The notes under the pieces were generated by a model. The model was given only the letters and a program-made list of their open reading frames with translations. It was not told where the DNA came from and ran no database searches. This document shows, one piece after another, positions 18,794-26,007 of a stretch of DNA of 64,000 nt (the stretch's first letter is position 1; each line of letters opens with the position of its first letter). Source of the DNA: CAZPBO01 sp964584815 (GTDB lineage: Bacteria > Planctomycetota > SKW154). The position numbers and the translations under genes were made by a program. The stretch covers positions 1-64,000 of the forward strand of contig CAZPBO010000001.1 of NCBI GenBank assembly GCA_964584815.1, given 5' to 3'.

Positions 18794-19432
18794 TCAGGTT
18801 GCCTCAATTGCTCGGAGCAACTTCTCATAGACCTCATCGGGTGTGCCGCTTGCGTCAACTTCGCAAAGCACCCCCCTCTCCTTGTAATGCTGCACCAGAG
18901 GGGATGTTTTCTGCCTATACTCTCTCAAGCGTGCCCGCACCACATCCTCGGTGTCATCACTGCGTTGGAACAACTCTCCTCCGCATTCACATCTCCCATC
19001 AACCGTAGGCGGGTCGTAATAGATGTTGTAGACACGGGAGCAGAGTCGGCAGGTTCTGCGTCCCGATATGCGCTTAATAAGCGTTTCCTCATCAGCGTAG
19101 AAATAGACCACTCCTTCTACGGCGACTCCTGCCTTCTCAAGGTCATATGCCTGCTTTATGTTACGGGGATAGCCGTCCAGAATATAGCCTTCTTTCACAT
19201 CTGGCTGGCTCATTCGCTCAAGCAGCAACTCAAGAACCACCTCATCTGGCACCAGAGTTCCGCTCTCCATATATGAGCGCACCCTCTGCGCAAGAGGGGT
19301 ATTCTGCTTTATAACTTCCCGCAGAATATCGCCTGTGGAGATATGTGCCAACGAGAAGTCCGCTGCAAGCCGTCTTGCCTGCGTTCCTTTCCCAACCCCT
19401 GGTGGACCAAGGAAAACAAGGCGCTTGAACAT
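18794..19432 (-). CDS. adk: Adenylate kinase
   Basis: 212 residues. P-loop GPPGVGKGTQ, DGYPRN segment, and a long LID with zinc-type cysteines (CRLC ... CEC). The long zinc LID is the form common outside enterics. It is three bases from the secY stop and one base from map, so clearly one transcript. Confidence 0.96.
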   Translation of the reverse strand: MFKRLVFLGPPGVGKGTQARRLAADFSLAHISTGDILREVIKQNTPLAQRVRSYMESGTLVPDEVVLELLLERMSQPDVKEGYILDGYPRNIKQAYDLEKAGVAVEGVVYFYADEETLIKRISGRRTCRLCSRVYNIYYDPPTVDGRCECGGELFQRSDDTEDVVRARLREYRQKTSPLVQHYKERGVLCEVDASGTPDEVYEKLLRAIEAT

Positions 19433-19435
19433 CGC

Positions 19436-20764
19436 TCACCTTCCGCGCATTGGTTTTCGCATAAATCCCTCATACTCGCGTGCCAGAAGTTGTGCCTCAA
19501 CTCGCTGCACAAACTCCAACGCCACTCCAACGACTATCAAGATTCCTGTTCCACCCAGAATCGTAGCAAGGAAGAGGTCATAACCCATAAGGCTTGAGAC
19601 AATCTGAGGGACAATGGCAATGAAGGCGACAAATGTGCCGCCTGCCAGCGCTACCCTGTTCAGAATATACTCCAGCATCTCCGCCGTTCGCCGACCAGGA
19701 CGAATGCCCGGAATGAAGTTGCCGTGCTCCTGCAGTTGATTTGCCATCTCAATAGGGTTGAAGACCAACGCCGTCCAGAAGTACTCAAAAAAGAGTATCA
19801 GCAGAACATAGACGAAAATATACCAGAATGTGCCGTAATGGAACCAGAATCTGATGGACTGCAACCCCGGGATGGATGAGATAATCGCAATAGGCAGCAT
19901 AAGAATTGCTTGTGCGAAGATTATGGGCATAACGCCGCCTTGGTTGACACGCAGGGGCAGATAATAGCGCATACCGCCGTACACCCTGCGTCCGCGCGTC
20001 TGTTTCTGCTGCTGAACGGGTATGCGGCGCTGTCCCTGCGTTATCAGCACCACAAACGCCACTATGCCGACAAAAAGCAGGACAAAGATAGCCAGTTCGG
20101 TAACCTCTTTGGCGGGATTGACTCCCTGCCTGACCGCCCGTGTTATGTTGGTTATAAACATTGAGAACTTGCCCGGCATCCGCGCCACTATACCGTTCAT
20201 TATCAGAAGCGATATACCGTTGCCGATGCCGAATTCGGTTATCTGCTCACCCAGCCACATCAGAAATACCGTGCCGGCTGTCATGCTCACTATCGCCATC
20301 AGGCGGAAGGAGAATGTTGGATTGGGGACAAGGCGCTCGTTGCCCGCCGCGATGCTCGTCATCCACGCCACTATGAAGGATGATTGAACTATGCATATCA
20401 GAACCGTGGCGTAGCGCTCATACTGCTGTATCTTGCGATATCCCTGCGGTCCTTCCTTCTGCAGTCGCTCAAGCGACGGAACCAGTTTCACAAGCATTGT
20501 GAAGATGATTGAAGCAGATATATACGGCATAACGCCGAGGGAGAAGATTGAAGCATTTGTGAGACGCCCGCCCGTCACGATGCCGATAAAGTCAATCCAG
20601 GTGCCCGCCTGCCTTCCCGCTATCTCCTCTATTACATCGTAGTTCACCCCAGGAACGGTTATCCAGAAACCGATACGGCTTACAGCGAGCAACGCAAATG
20701 TTATGAGCACCCGCTTGCGCAGGTCGGGCAGCGTAAAGATTCCCCGCAGTGCGGTCCCTATCAT
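19436..20764 (-). CDS. secY: Protein translocase subunit SecY
   Basis: 442 residues, ten hydrophobic segments. Conserved pieces include RILVTFALL-like first segment, GIMPYI-type (LGVMPYISASIIFTML) plug region and GIRPGRRTAEMLEYIL. Cytosolic loops hold RRIPVQQQ. It overlaps rplO by four bases. Channel for Sec-dependent export used by the many signal-peptide proteins in this window. Confidence 0.96.
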   Translation of the reverse strand: MIGTALRGIFTLPDLRKRVLITFALLAVSRIGFWITVPGVNYDVIEEIAGRQAGTWIDFIGIVTGGRLTNASIFSLGVMPYISASIIFTMLVKLVPSLERLQKEGPQGYRKIQQYERYATVLICIVQSSFIVAWMTSIAAGNERLVPNPTFSFRLMAIVSMTAGTVFLMWLGEQITEFGIGNGISLLIMNGIVARMPGKFSMFITNITRAVRQGVNPAKEVTELAIFVLLFVGIVAFVVLITQGQRRIPVQQQKQTRGRRVYGGMRYYLPLRVNQGGVMPIIFAQAILMLPIAIISSIPGLQSIRFWFHYGTFWYIFVYVLLILFFEYFWTALVFNPIEMANQLQEHGNFIPGIRPGRRTAEMLEYILNRVALAGGTFVAFIAIVPQIVSSLMGYDLFLATILGGTGILIVVGVALEFVQRVEAQLLAREYEGFMRKPMRGR

Positions 20765-21453
20765 TGCTCATCCTTCAATTCAATCACCTCCCCACCCGCC
20801 GCTCGTATCTTGCGCCTCGCTTCCCTCTCAAACCTATGTGCCTTCACCTTTAATGCGAAACTCAATTCCCCGCTCCCCAGAATCTTAACGCCGTCCTTCA
20901 CCTCTTTTATCACTTTCCGTTCAAGAAGACTTTGCGGAGTCACCTCTTCTCCTTCTTTGAAGAAGCGGGCAAGATGGGAGAGTTTCACTTCAGCGTAGTC
21001 GCGTCTGAACTTGAGTTGGACACATTTTCCGCCGGCTGCTTCAATGCACTCCTTTGCCCGCTTTGAAAATTTGTGAGCGTGCACCTCAAGCGGGAAGGTT
21101 ATCTCACCATCCCCCAGGACTTTGAGACCATCTTTTGGGTCTTTGATAATGCCGCGTTCCTGAAGCAGTTGGGGGGTGACCACATCATTCGGTTTGAAGT
21201 ATCGGGAAAGGTGTTCCAAATTTATGGTTGCGAACTCGGTGCGGCAGGGGTTGCTGAAACCGCGTTTTGGAATTTTCAGATAGAATGGTAGTTGTCCGCC
21301 TTCATAGAAACGATAGCCGCCCGAGCCGGCGCGTGATTGGAAACCCTTTGCGCCGCGCCCGCAGGTTTTGCCACGCCCCGATGATGTGCCGCGTCCCACA
21401 CGCCTGCGACGCTTGTGTCGCCTCACCATCCTGTTCACATCGTGTATCATCAT
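20761..21453 (-). CDS. rplO: 50S ribosomal protein L15 with tandem-duplicated C-terminal domain
   Basis: 230 residues, far longer than the usual 145-165. Residues 1-68 are the classical basic L15 N-terminus (RRRVGRGTSSGRGKT). Residues 74-147 are the normal L15 C-terminal domain. Residues 153-226 repeat it without any gap; I count 37 identities in 74 positions, including VTPQ, KDG, LG.GE, AH.F and AAGG. Both copies are intact and followed by a normal stop that overlaps secY. ATG at 21453 overlaps the rpsE stop (an alternative ATG is at 21450). Family identity is certain; the duplication is the unusual point. Confidence 0.95.
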   Translation of the reverse strand: MMIHDVNRMVRRHKRRRRVGRGTSSGRGKTCGRGAKGFQSRAGSGGYRFYEGGQLPFYLKIPKRGFSNPCRTEFATINLEHLSRYFKPNDVVTPQLLQERGIIKDPKDGLKVLGDGEITFPLEVHAHKFSKRAKECIEAAGGKCVQLKFRRDYAEVKLSHLARFFKEGEEVTPQSLLERKVIKEVKDGVKILGSGELSFALKVKAHRFEREARRKIRAAGGEVIELKDEQ

Positions 21454-21953
21454 CTCAACTCAACTCCTCTTAATTCCGCGATTTCCTCTTTTGAGCGTAA
21501 CTGGAGGAAGGCTTTGAAGACGGCGCGCATAAGGTTGACGGGGTTTGTGGAGCCGTAGCATTTTGTGAGGATGTTTTTGATGCCTGCGGCTTCGCACATA
21601 GCGCGCACTGTGGCGCAGGCTATCACACCAGTTCCGCTGCGTGCAGGGATGAGGACGACGCGGGATGCCTCAAATTTGGCGCGCACAGGATGCGGTATCG
21701 TCTGCGCCTCCCCCACCACAGGTATCTTTATCAGCGCTTTCTTGGCATTGTTGACGGCTTTTTGAACGGCGAGCGGCACCTCACGCGCCTTCCCCCGTCC
21801 TATCCCCACAATTCCTTCGCCGTTGCCCACGACCACATAGGCGCTGAAGGAGAAACGCCTGCCGCCCTTCATCATCTTGGCGTTGCGGTTGACTTTCAGC
21901 ACCCATTCCCGCAGATTCTCGGGTATCTCATATCTGCTGACGACTTGGCTCAC
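21450..21953 (-). CDS. rpsE: 30S ribosomal protein S5
   Basis: 167 residues. Motifs: WVLKVNRNAKMMKGGRRFSF (S5 RNA-binding start), VGNGEGIVGIGRGKA, and IPARSGTGVIACATVR. Runs straight into rplO; the usual rpmD (L30) between rpsE and rplO is absent, as in several other bacterial phyla. Confidence 0.97.
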   Translation of the reverse strand: MSQVVSRYEIPENLREWVLKVNRNAKMMKGGRRFSFSAYVVVGNGEGIVGIGRGKAREVPLAVQKAVNNAKKALIKIPVVGEAQTIPHPVRAKFEASRVVLIPARSGTGVIACATVRAMCEAAGIKNILTKCYGSTNPVNLMRAVFKAFLQLRSKEEIAELRGVELR

Positions 21954-21965
21954 CTTGGTTTCTCC

Positions 21966-22343
21966 TTAAAAGTTGAGTCCTGCTTGACGGGCTGCGTCCG
22001 CAAGTGCCTTTATCCGCCCGTGATATTTGTAGCCGCCGCGGTCAAAGACGACCTTCTCTATTCCTTTGGCTTTTGCGCGTTCTGCTATGATTTTGCCGAG
22101 CAGTTTTGCCGCCTCGCTCCCCTTGGTTGATTTACCCTCTTTGCGGAGTTGCTCACGGATGGTGGGTTCCAATGTGCTGGCGGCGCAGAGTGTTCTTGCC
22201 GCCTCATCATCTATCAGTTGCACATAGATATAACGCAGGCTGCGAAAGACCGACATCCGTGGTCGCTCCGCGCTTCCCGCCACCTTCTTGCGCACCCTTC
22301 TGTGGCGTCTCTTTCTGCGTTCCACCTTCTCCTTGGTTCTCAT
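21966..22343 (-). CDS. rplR: 50S ribosomal protein L18
   Basis: 125 residues. Basic start [20 protein letters not shown], central [20 protein letters not shown] and the C-terminal [20 protein letters not shown] are the L18 pattern. Lies 11 bases downstream of rplF in the spc-type operon. Confidence 0.97.
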   Translation of the reverse strand: MRTKEKVERRKRRHRRVRKKVAGSAERPRMSVFRSLRYIYVQLIDDEAARTLCAASTLEPTIREQLRKEGKSTKGSEAAKLLGKIIAERAKAKGIEKVVFDRGGYKYHGRIKALADAARQAGLNF

Positions 22344-22354
22344 ACGCCAGCCCC

Positions 22355-22918
22355 TTACATTCCCTTACCTGCCGCAAGCACTTTACCAGGTTTTAGTTTG
22401 ATTTCCTGTCCCTCATAACGGACACCCTTGCCGGTGTAAGCATTGGGCGGTCTTGAGCGGTAGATGTTTGCCGCCAACTGTCCCACCTTCTGTTTGTCCG
22501 CGCCCGTTATCTCTATCCAGTTGCCCTTTACCTGCACTTCTATCCCTTCCTGCAGAGGAAACCTGACAGGATGGCAGTATCCCAACTCAAGGATGAGTTC
22601 GTTTTTCTGGACTCTTGCGGAGTAGCCTTTGCCCTCAATGAACAGCCGCTTTGTAAAGCCTTGTGAGACTCCGACCACCATATTGTTGACAAGCGCCCGA
22701 TAGAGTCCCCAGAAAGCCTTGACTTTGCGTGACTTCTTGCCTTCGCTGACTGGTTTCACATATATGAGCCGCTCCTTGCTGTCCCACTCAACTCTCACTT
22801 CCGGGCGATGCTCAAGTGTCAGGGTTCCCTTTGGACCCTTTACCGTTATTTTTCGCCCTTCAATATTGACCTCAACATTTGTCGGAACAGGGATAGGTTT
22901 TTTGCCTATACGCGACAT
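22355..22918 (-). CDS. rplF: 50S ribosomal protein L6
   Basis: 187 residues from ATG 22918 ([12 protein letters not shown]), which overlaps the rpsH stop by one base; a GTG one codon upstream is unnecessary. Two L6 repeats are visible, and the C-terminal [18 protein letters not shown] signature is intact. Confidence 0.97.
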   Translation of the reverse strand: MSRIGKKPIPVPTNVEVNIEGRKITVKGPKGTLTLEHRPEVRVEWDSKERLIYVKPVSEGKKSRKVKAFWGLYRALVNNMVVGVSQGFTKRLFIEGKGYSARVQKNELILELGYCHPVRFPLQEGIEVQVKGNWIEITGADKQKVGQLAANIYRSRPPNAYTGKGVRYEGQEIKLKPGKVLAAGKGM

Positions 22919-23307
22919 CACCAGACCTCCGCAAGATATTCGCCACCAAGCCGTTGCTTCCTCGCCTCACGGTCACTCATAATCCCTTTTGATGTTGAGT
23001 ATATGCCGATGCCCATACCGTTTAGAACCCGTGGCATCTCCTTGACTCCCATATAGACGCGCCTTCCGGGCTTTGAGACGCGCTTTATGTGTTGGATTAC
23101 AGGCTCTCCTGTTGAGGTGTATTTCAGGTGAATGCGCAGCACCCCATATCCACTGTCAAGCACCTCGTAATCGCGGATATAGCCCTCCCGCTTCAGCACA
23201 TCGGCAATCGCTTTCTTCATCTTGGAAAGCGGGATATCCACACTCTCCTTGTAACGCACCAGGGCGTTTCTGATGCGGGTCAACATATCGGCTATGGGGT
23301 CTGTCAT
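22918..23307 (-). CDS. rpsH: 30S ribosomal protein S8
   Basis: 129 residues from ATG 23307 ([15 protein letters not shown]). C-terminal [13 protein letters not shown] is the S8 signature. An upstream in-frame start at 23328 is rejected because S8 begins with MTDPIADML. This is the first gene of the operon: no rpsN, rplE, rplX or rplN precede it, a promoter is found at 23344-23371, and the next gene upstream is divergent. Confidence 0.96.
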   Translation of the reverse strand: MTDPIADMLTRIRNALVRYKESVDIPLSKMKKAIADVLKREGYIRDYEVLDSGYGVLRIHLKYTSTGEPVIQHIKRVSKPGRRVYMGVKEMPRVLNGMGIGIYSTSKGIMSDREARKQRLGGEYLAEVW

Positions 23308-23343
23308 AACCACTACCTTGCTCCTCAATCCTGTGAAGCAGAA

Positions 23344-23371
23344 ATTCTACAACGCAAAACAACATCATCAA
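23344..23371 (-). promoter_or_regulatory. Promoter at the head of the rpsH-to-map operon
   Basis: Minus strand: TTGATG (complement of 23366-23371), 16-base spacer, TAGAAT (complement of 23344-23349). Predicted start near 23337, 30 bases before the rpsH ATG. Supports rpsH as a true first gene. Confidence 0.5.
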
Positions 23372-23399
23372 GATATTCACGCAAAGATTGTTCAAAAAA

Positions 23400-23428
23400 T
23401 GGTCACGCATATGTTCGGATGTTATTAT
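23400..23428 (+). promoter_or_regulatory. Promoter for the second PilT-type gene
   Basis: TGGTCA at 23400-23405, 17-base spacer, TATTAT at 23423-23428. Predicted start near 23435 fits a TTG start at 23457 with GAGGG between. Divergent from the rpsH promoter within 60 bases, so the two operons share one control region. Confidence 0.4.
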
Positions 23429-23456
23429 ATAGGCGGCGTGTTTGAGGGTTCAAGAC

Positions 23457-24917
23457 TTGATAAGTGAGGGTGACAGGTTATTTGCGCGGATTGCAGTTGT
23501 GTCAGGTTATATGAGTCGCCAGGACGCATCGCGTCTTTTGCGGGATAAGCAACAGAGGGCACCAGCGATGCCGTTCGGACTTTTTCTTGTTGAGGAAGGG
23601 GTGCTGACAAAGGAGCAGTATGAGGAGATAATGGCGGTGCGGCGCGAGATAGAGAGGCGGCGGGATGCGCCCGTAAGGGAGGCACCCACAACAGAACTTG
23701 AGCAGAAGGTTGACGCGCTGCTTGAGGAGTTGGGCGTAGAGGATGAAATGAATGCCGAAGCCGACGCCATATCTCTTACCCTGGAGAGGGAACCTTTCTC
23801 CACACATATGCCAGAGGGCGTTGACTATCTGGAAGAAGATTTTTCAGGAATAGCAGGGAGCGGTATAGGTGCTTATCTGGAAAAGGCGCGGGAGTTGGGC
23901 GCAAGTGACTTCCATTTCTCCTCCGGCTCCCCGCCTTTTGTGCGTGTGGGAGGCAGGTTCAAGTTTATGAGGCTGCCTGTTGTGACGATTGAGGAAGCGC
24001 GCAACCGTCTGATGGAGATAATGACCCCTGCCCAGCGACGCACACTCCTTGAACGGAATTCGGTTGACTTCACATACGCCACAGAACACGGACGCTACCG
24101 CACCAATGTCTTCCTCCACCACCGCGGCATAGGGGGTGTCTTCCGCATCATTGACTCAAAAATCCGCTCGCTTAAAGAGTTGGGACTGCCACCTGTGGTG
24201 CGGAAACTCACAACATATCCCCACGGCATCGTCCTTATCACAGGTCCCGCAGGATGTGGAAAGTCCACAACACTTGCCGCGCTTATTGAGATAATAAATA
24301 AGGAGCGGAACGACCATATAGTTATGATTGAAGACCCCATAGAATTCGTTCACAAAAGTATGTCCTGCAATGTGACGCAGCGGGAGGTGGGACGCGATAC
24401 GCTTAACTTCCACGCCGCGTTGCGCTCCTCTTTGCGCGAAGACCCTGATGTGATTGTTGTAGGCGAGTTGCGCGACCTTGAAACGGTTTCTATGGCGATA
24501 ACCGCCGCCGAAACAGGACATCTTGTCTTCGGAACCCTCCACACAACAAACGCAACCAGAACCGTTGACAGAGTATTGAGCGTCTTCCCGCCCAGAGAAC
24601 AGCATCAGATTCGTGCCATGCTTTCGGAATCTCTGCGCGGCGTGCTTTCCCAGCAACTCATCCCCAGCACCGACGGTGCCTCCCGTGTTCTGGCTTATGA
24701 GATTCTTTTCAACACGCCTGCTGTTGCAAACCTCATCCGTGAAGCGAAAACATTTCAGATTCCCACCATTATTCAGACATCCCGGAAGGACGGAATGATA
24801 CTGATGGACGACTGTCTTCTTGAGTTGTTGAAGAAGGGGAAGATTTCGTTTGAGACGGCGCTTTTCTATGCAGATGACACCGACCGTATCCGTAAGCAGT
24901 ATAAGGAAGAAGAGTGA
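23457..24917 (+). CDS. PilT-type ATPase with extended N-terminus (second copy)
   Basis: 486 residues, about 130 more than PilT. The N-terminal extension holds two short helical motifs (VVSGYMSRQDASRLL and LVEEGVLTKEQYEEIM) like those in the N-domains of secretion ATPases and other motility proteins. The core is complete: Walker A GPAGCGKST, Asp box MIEDPIEFVH, Walker B LREDPDVIVVGELRD, His box FGTLHTTN. No tetracysteine, so PilT not PilB class. The AIRNLIRE-type motif is diverged (PAVANLIREA). TTG at 23457 is preferred (GAGGG 8 bases upstream); a TTG at 23442 lacks a site. Overlaps the next PilT-type gene by one base. Confidence 0.85.
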   Translation: MISEGDRLFARIAVVSGYMSRQDASRLLRDKQQRAPAMPFGLFLVEEGVLTKEQYEEIMAVRREIERRRDAPVREAPTTELEQKVDALLEELGVEDEMNAEADAISLTLEREPFSTHMPEGVDYLEEDFSGIAGSGIGAYLEKARELGASDFHFSSGSPPFVRVGGRFKFMRLPVVTIEEARNRLMEIMTPAQRRTLLERNSVDFTYATEHGRYRTNVFLHHRGIGGVFRIIDSKIRSLKELGLPPVVRKLTTYPHGIVLITGPAGCGKSTTLAALIEIINKERNDHIVMIEDPIEFVHKSMSCNVTQREVGRDTLNFHAALRSSLREDPDVIVVGELRDLETVSMAITAAETGHLVFGTLHTTNATRTVDRVLSVFPPREQHQIRAMLSESLRGVLSQQLIPSTDGASRVLAYEILFNTPAVANLIREAKTFQIPTIIQTSRKDGMILMDDCLLELLKKGKISFETALFYADDTDRIRKQYKEEE

Positions 24918-25996
24918 TGGCGCGGATTGATAAATTCCTCAAAGCGGTTCGCGACTATGATGGTAGCGACCTCCACATACTTGCGGGAACCGTTCCGAAA
25001 ATCCGCATCCACGGGCGCCTGCGTCCTCTCAACCTCCCCGCTATGACCGATGACCAGACCCGGTCGCTCCTTTATGAGATTCTTGATTCCGAAAAGAGCC
25101 GCCGTTTTGAGAAAAACAAGGAGATTGATTTCGCCTATGAGGTAGGTGGGCTCGCCCGCTTCCGCGTTAACTATTTCCTCCACAAAGATGGTATGGGTGG
25201 CGTTTTTCGTCTTATCCCTGTAAAAATCCGCACTCTGGAGGAACTCAACATCCCCACCGTGGTTGAGTCATTCTGCCATCTGCGCAGCGGTTTGGTTCTT
25301 GTGACGGGACCCACAGGGAGCGGTAAATCCACCACCCTTGCCGCCCTTATAGACTACATAAATCGCAACTTTTCAAAGCATGTAATAACGATTGAGGACC
25401 CCATAGAATATGTGCACAGCGACAAACGGAGTGTAATAACGCAAAGGGAGTTGCACAGAGATACACCATCGTTTGCGGACGCATTGAGGGAAGCGGCGCG
25501 GCAGGACCCTGATGTCATTCTTGTTGGGGAGATGCGCGACCTTGAGACCATGCGCCTCGCCATAAGCCTTGCCGAGATGGGCTTTTTGGTGTTTGCCACC
25601 CTCCACACCAACACCGCCGCAAAGACTATTGACCGCATTATCAATGTCTTTCCACCCGAGCAGCAGCCCCAAATCCGCACTATGCTCTCCTACTCTCTCA
25701 AAGGGGTGCTGTCGCAGACTCTCATCCCGCGCGCCGACGGTAAAGGACGCGTCCCAGCCTGCGAAATCCTCTTCTGGACTCTGGGATTGCCCAACATCAT
25801 CCGCGAAGGGCGCGTTGACAAAATTGTGAGCGAGATTGAGGCAGGGCGGGGGCGCGGTATGCAAAAGATGGACGACTCTGTCATCGCCCTCTACAAACGC
25901 GGGCTCATCACACCATACGATGCGTATATGAAAGTTCTTGACAAAAAACGCTTTGAGAGGATTCTTGAAAAGGAAGGAAAGAAGGTGGCTTGGTGA
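24917..25996 (+). CDS. PilT-type ATPase (third copy, possibly PilU-like)
   Basis: 359 residues: MARIDKFLKAVRDYDGSDLHIL start, Walker A GPTGSGKST, Asp box TIEDPIEYVH, Walker B ARQDPDVILVGEMRD, His box FATLHTNT. The retraction motif is altered (GLPNIIREG). ATG at 24917 in a TGATG junction with the previous gene, AAGGA upstream. Tandem PilT-like ATPases resemble PilT/PilU pairs, where the second assists retraction. The kelch lipoprotein starts 12 bases later, implying one transcript. Confidence 0.85.
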   Translation: MARIDKFLKAVRDYDGSDLHILAGTVPKIRIHGRLRPLNLPAMTDDQTRSLLYEILDSEKSRRFEKNKEIDFAYEVGGLARFRVNYFLHKDGMGGVFRLIPVKIRTLEELNIPTVVESFCHLRSGLVLVTGPTGSGKSTTLAALIDYINRNFSKHVITIEDPIEYVHSDKRSVITQRELHRDTPSFADALREAARQDPDVILVGEMRDLETMRLAISLAEMGFLVFATLHTNTAAKTIDRIINVFPPEQQPQIRTMLSYSLKGVLSQTLIPRADGKGRVPACEILFWTLGLPNIIREGRVDKIVSEIEAGRGRGMQKMDDSVIALYKRGLITPYDAYMKVLDKKRFERILEKEGKKVAW

Positions 25997-26007
25997 GGTT
26001 TGCTGAT

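Noticed and set aside
20761..21453. L15 duplication as a frameshift or assembly artefact
   Set aside because: The two copies are only about half identical and both keep conserved residues, so they are not a duplicated read or misassembly.
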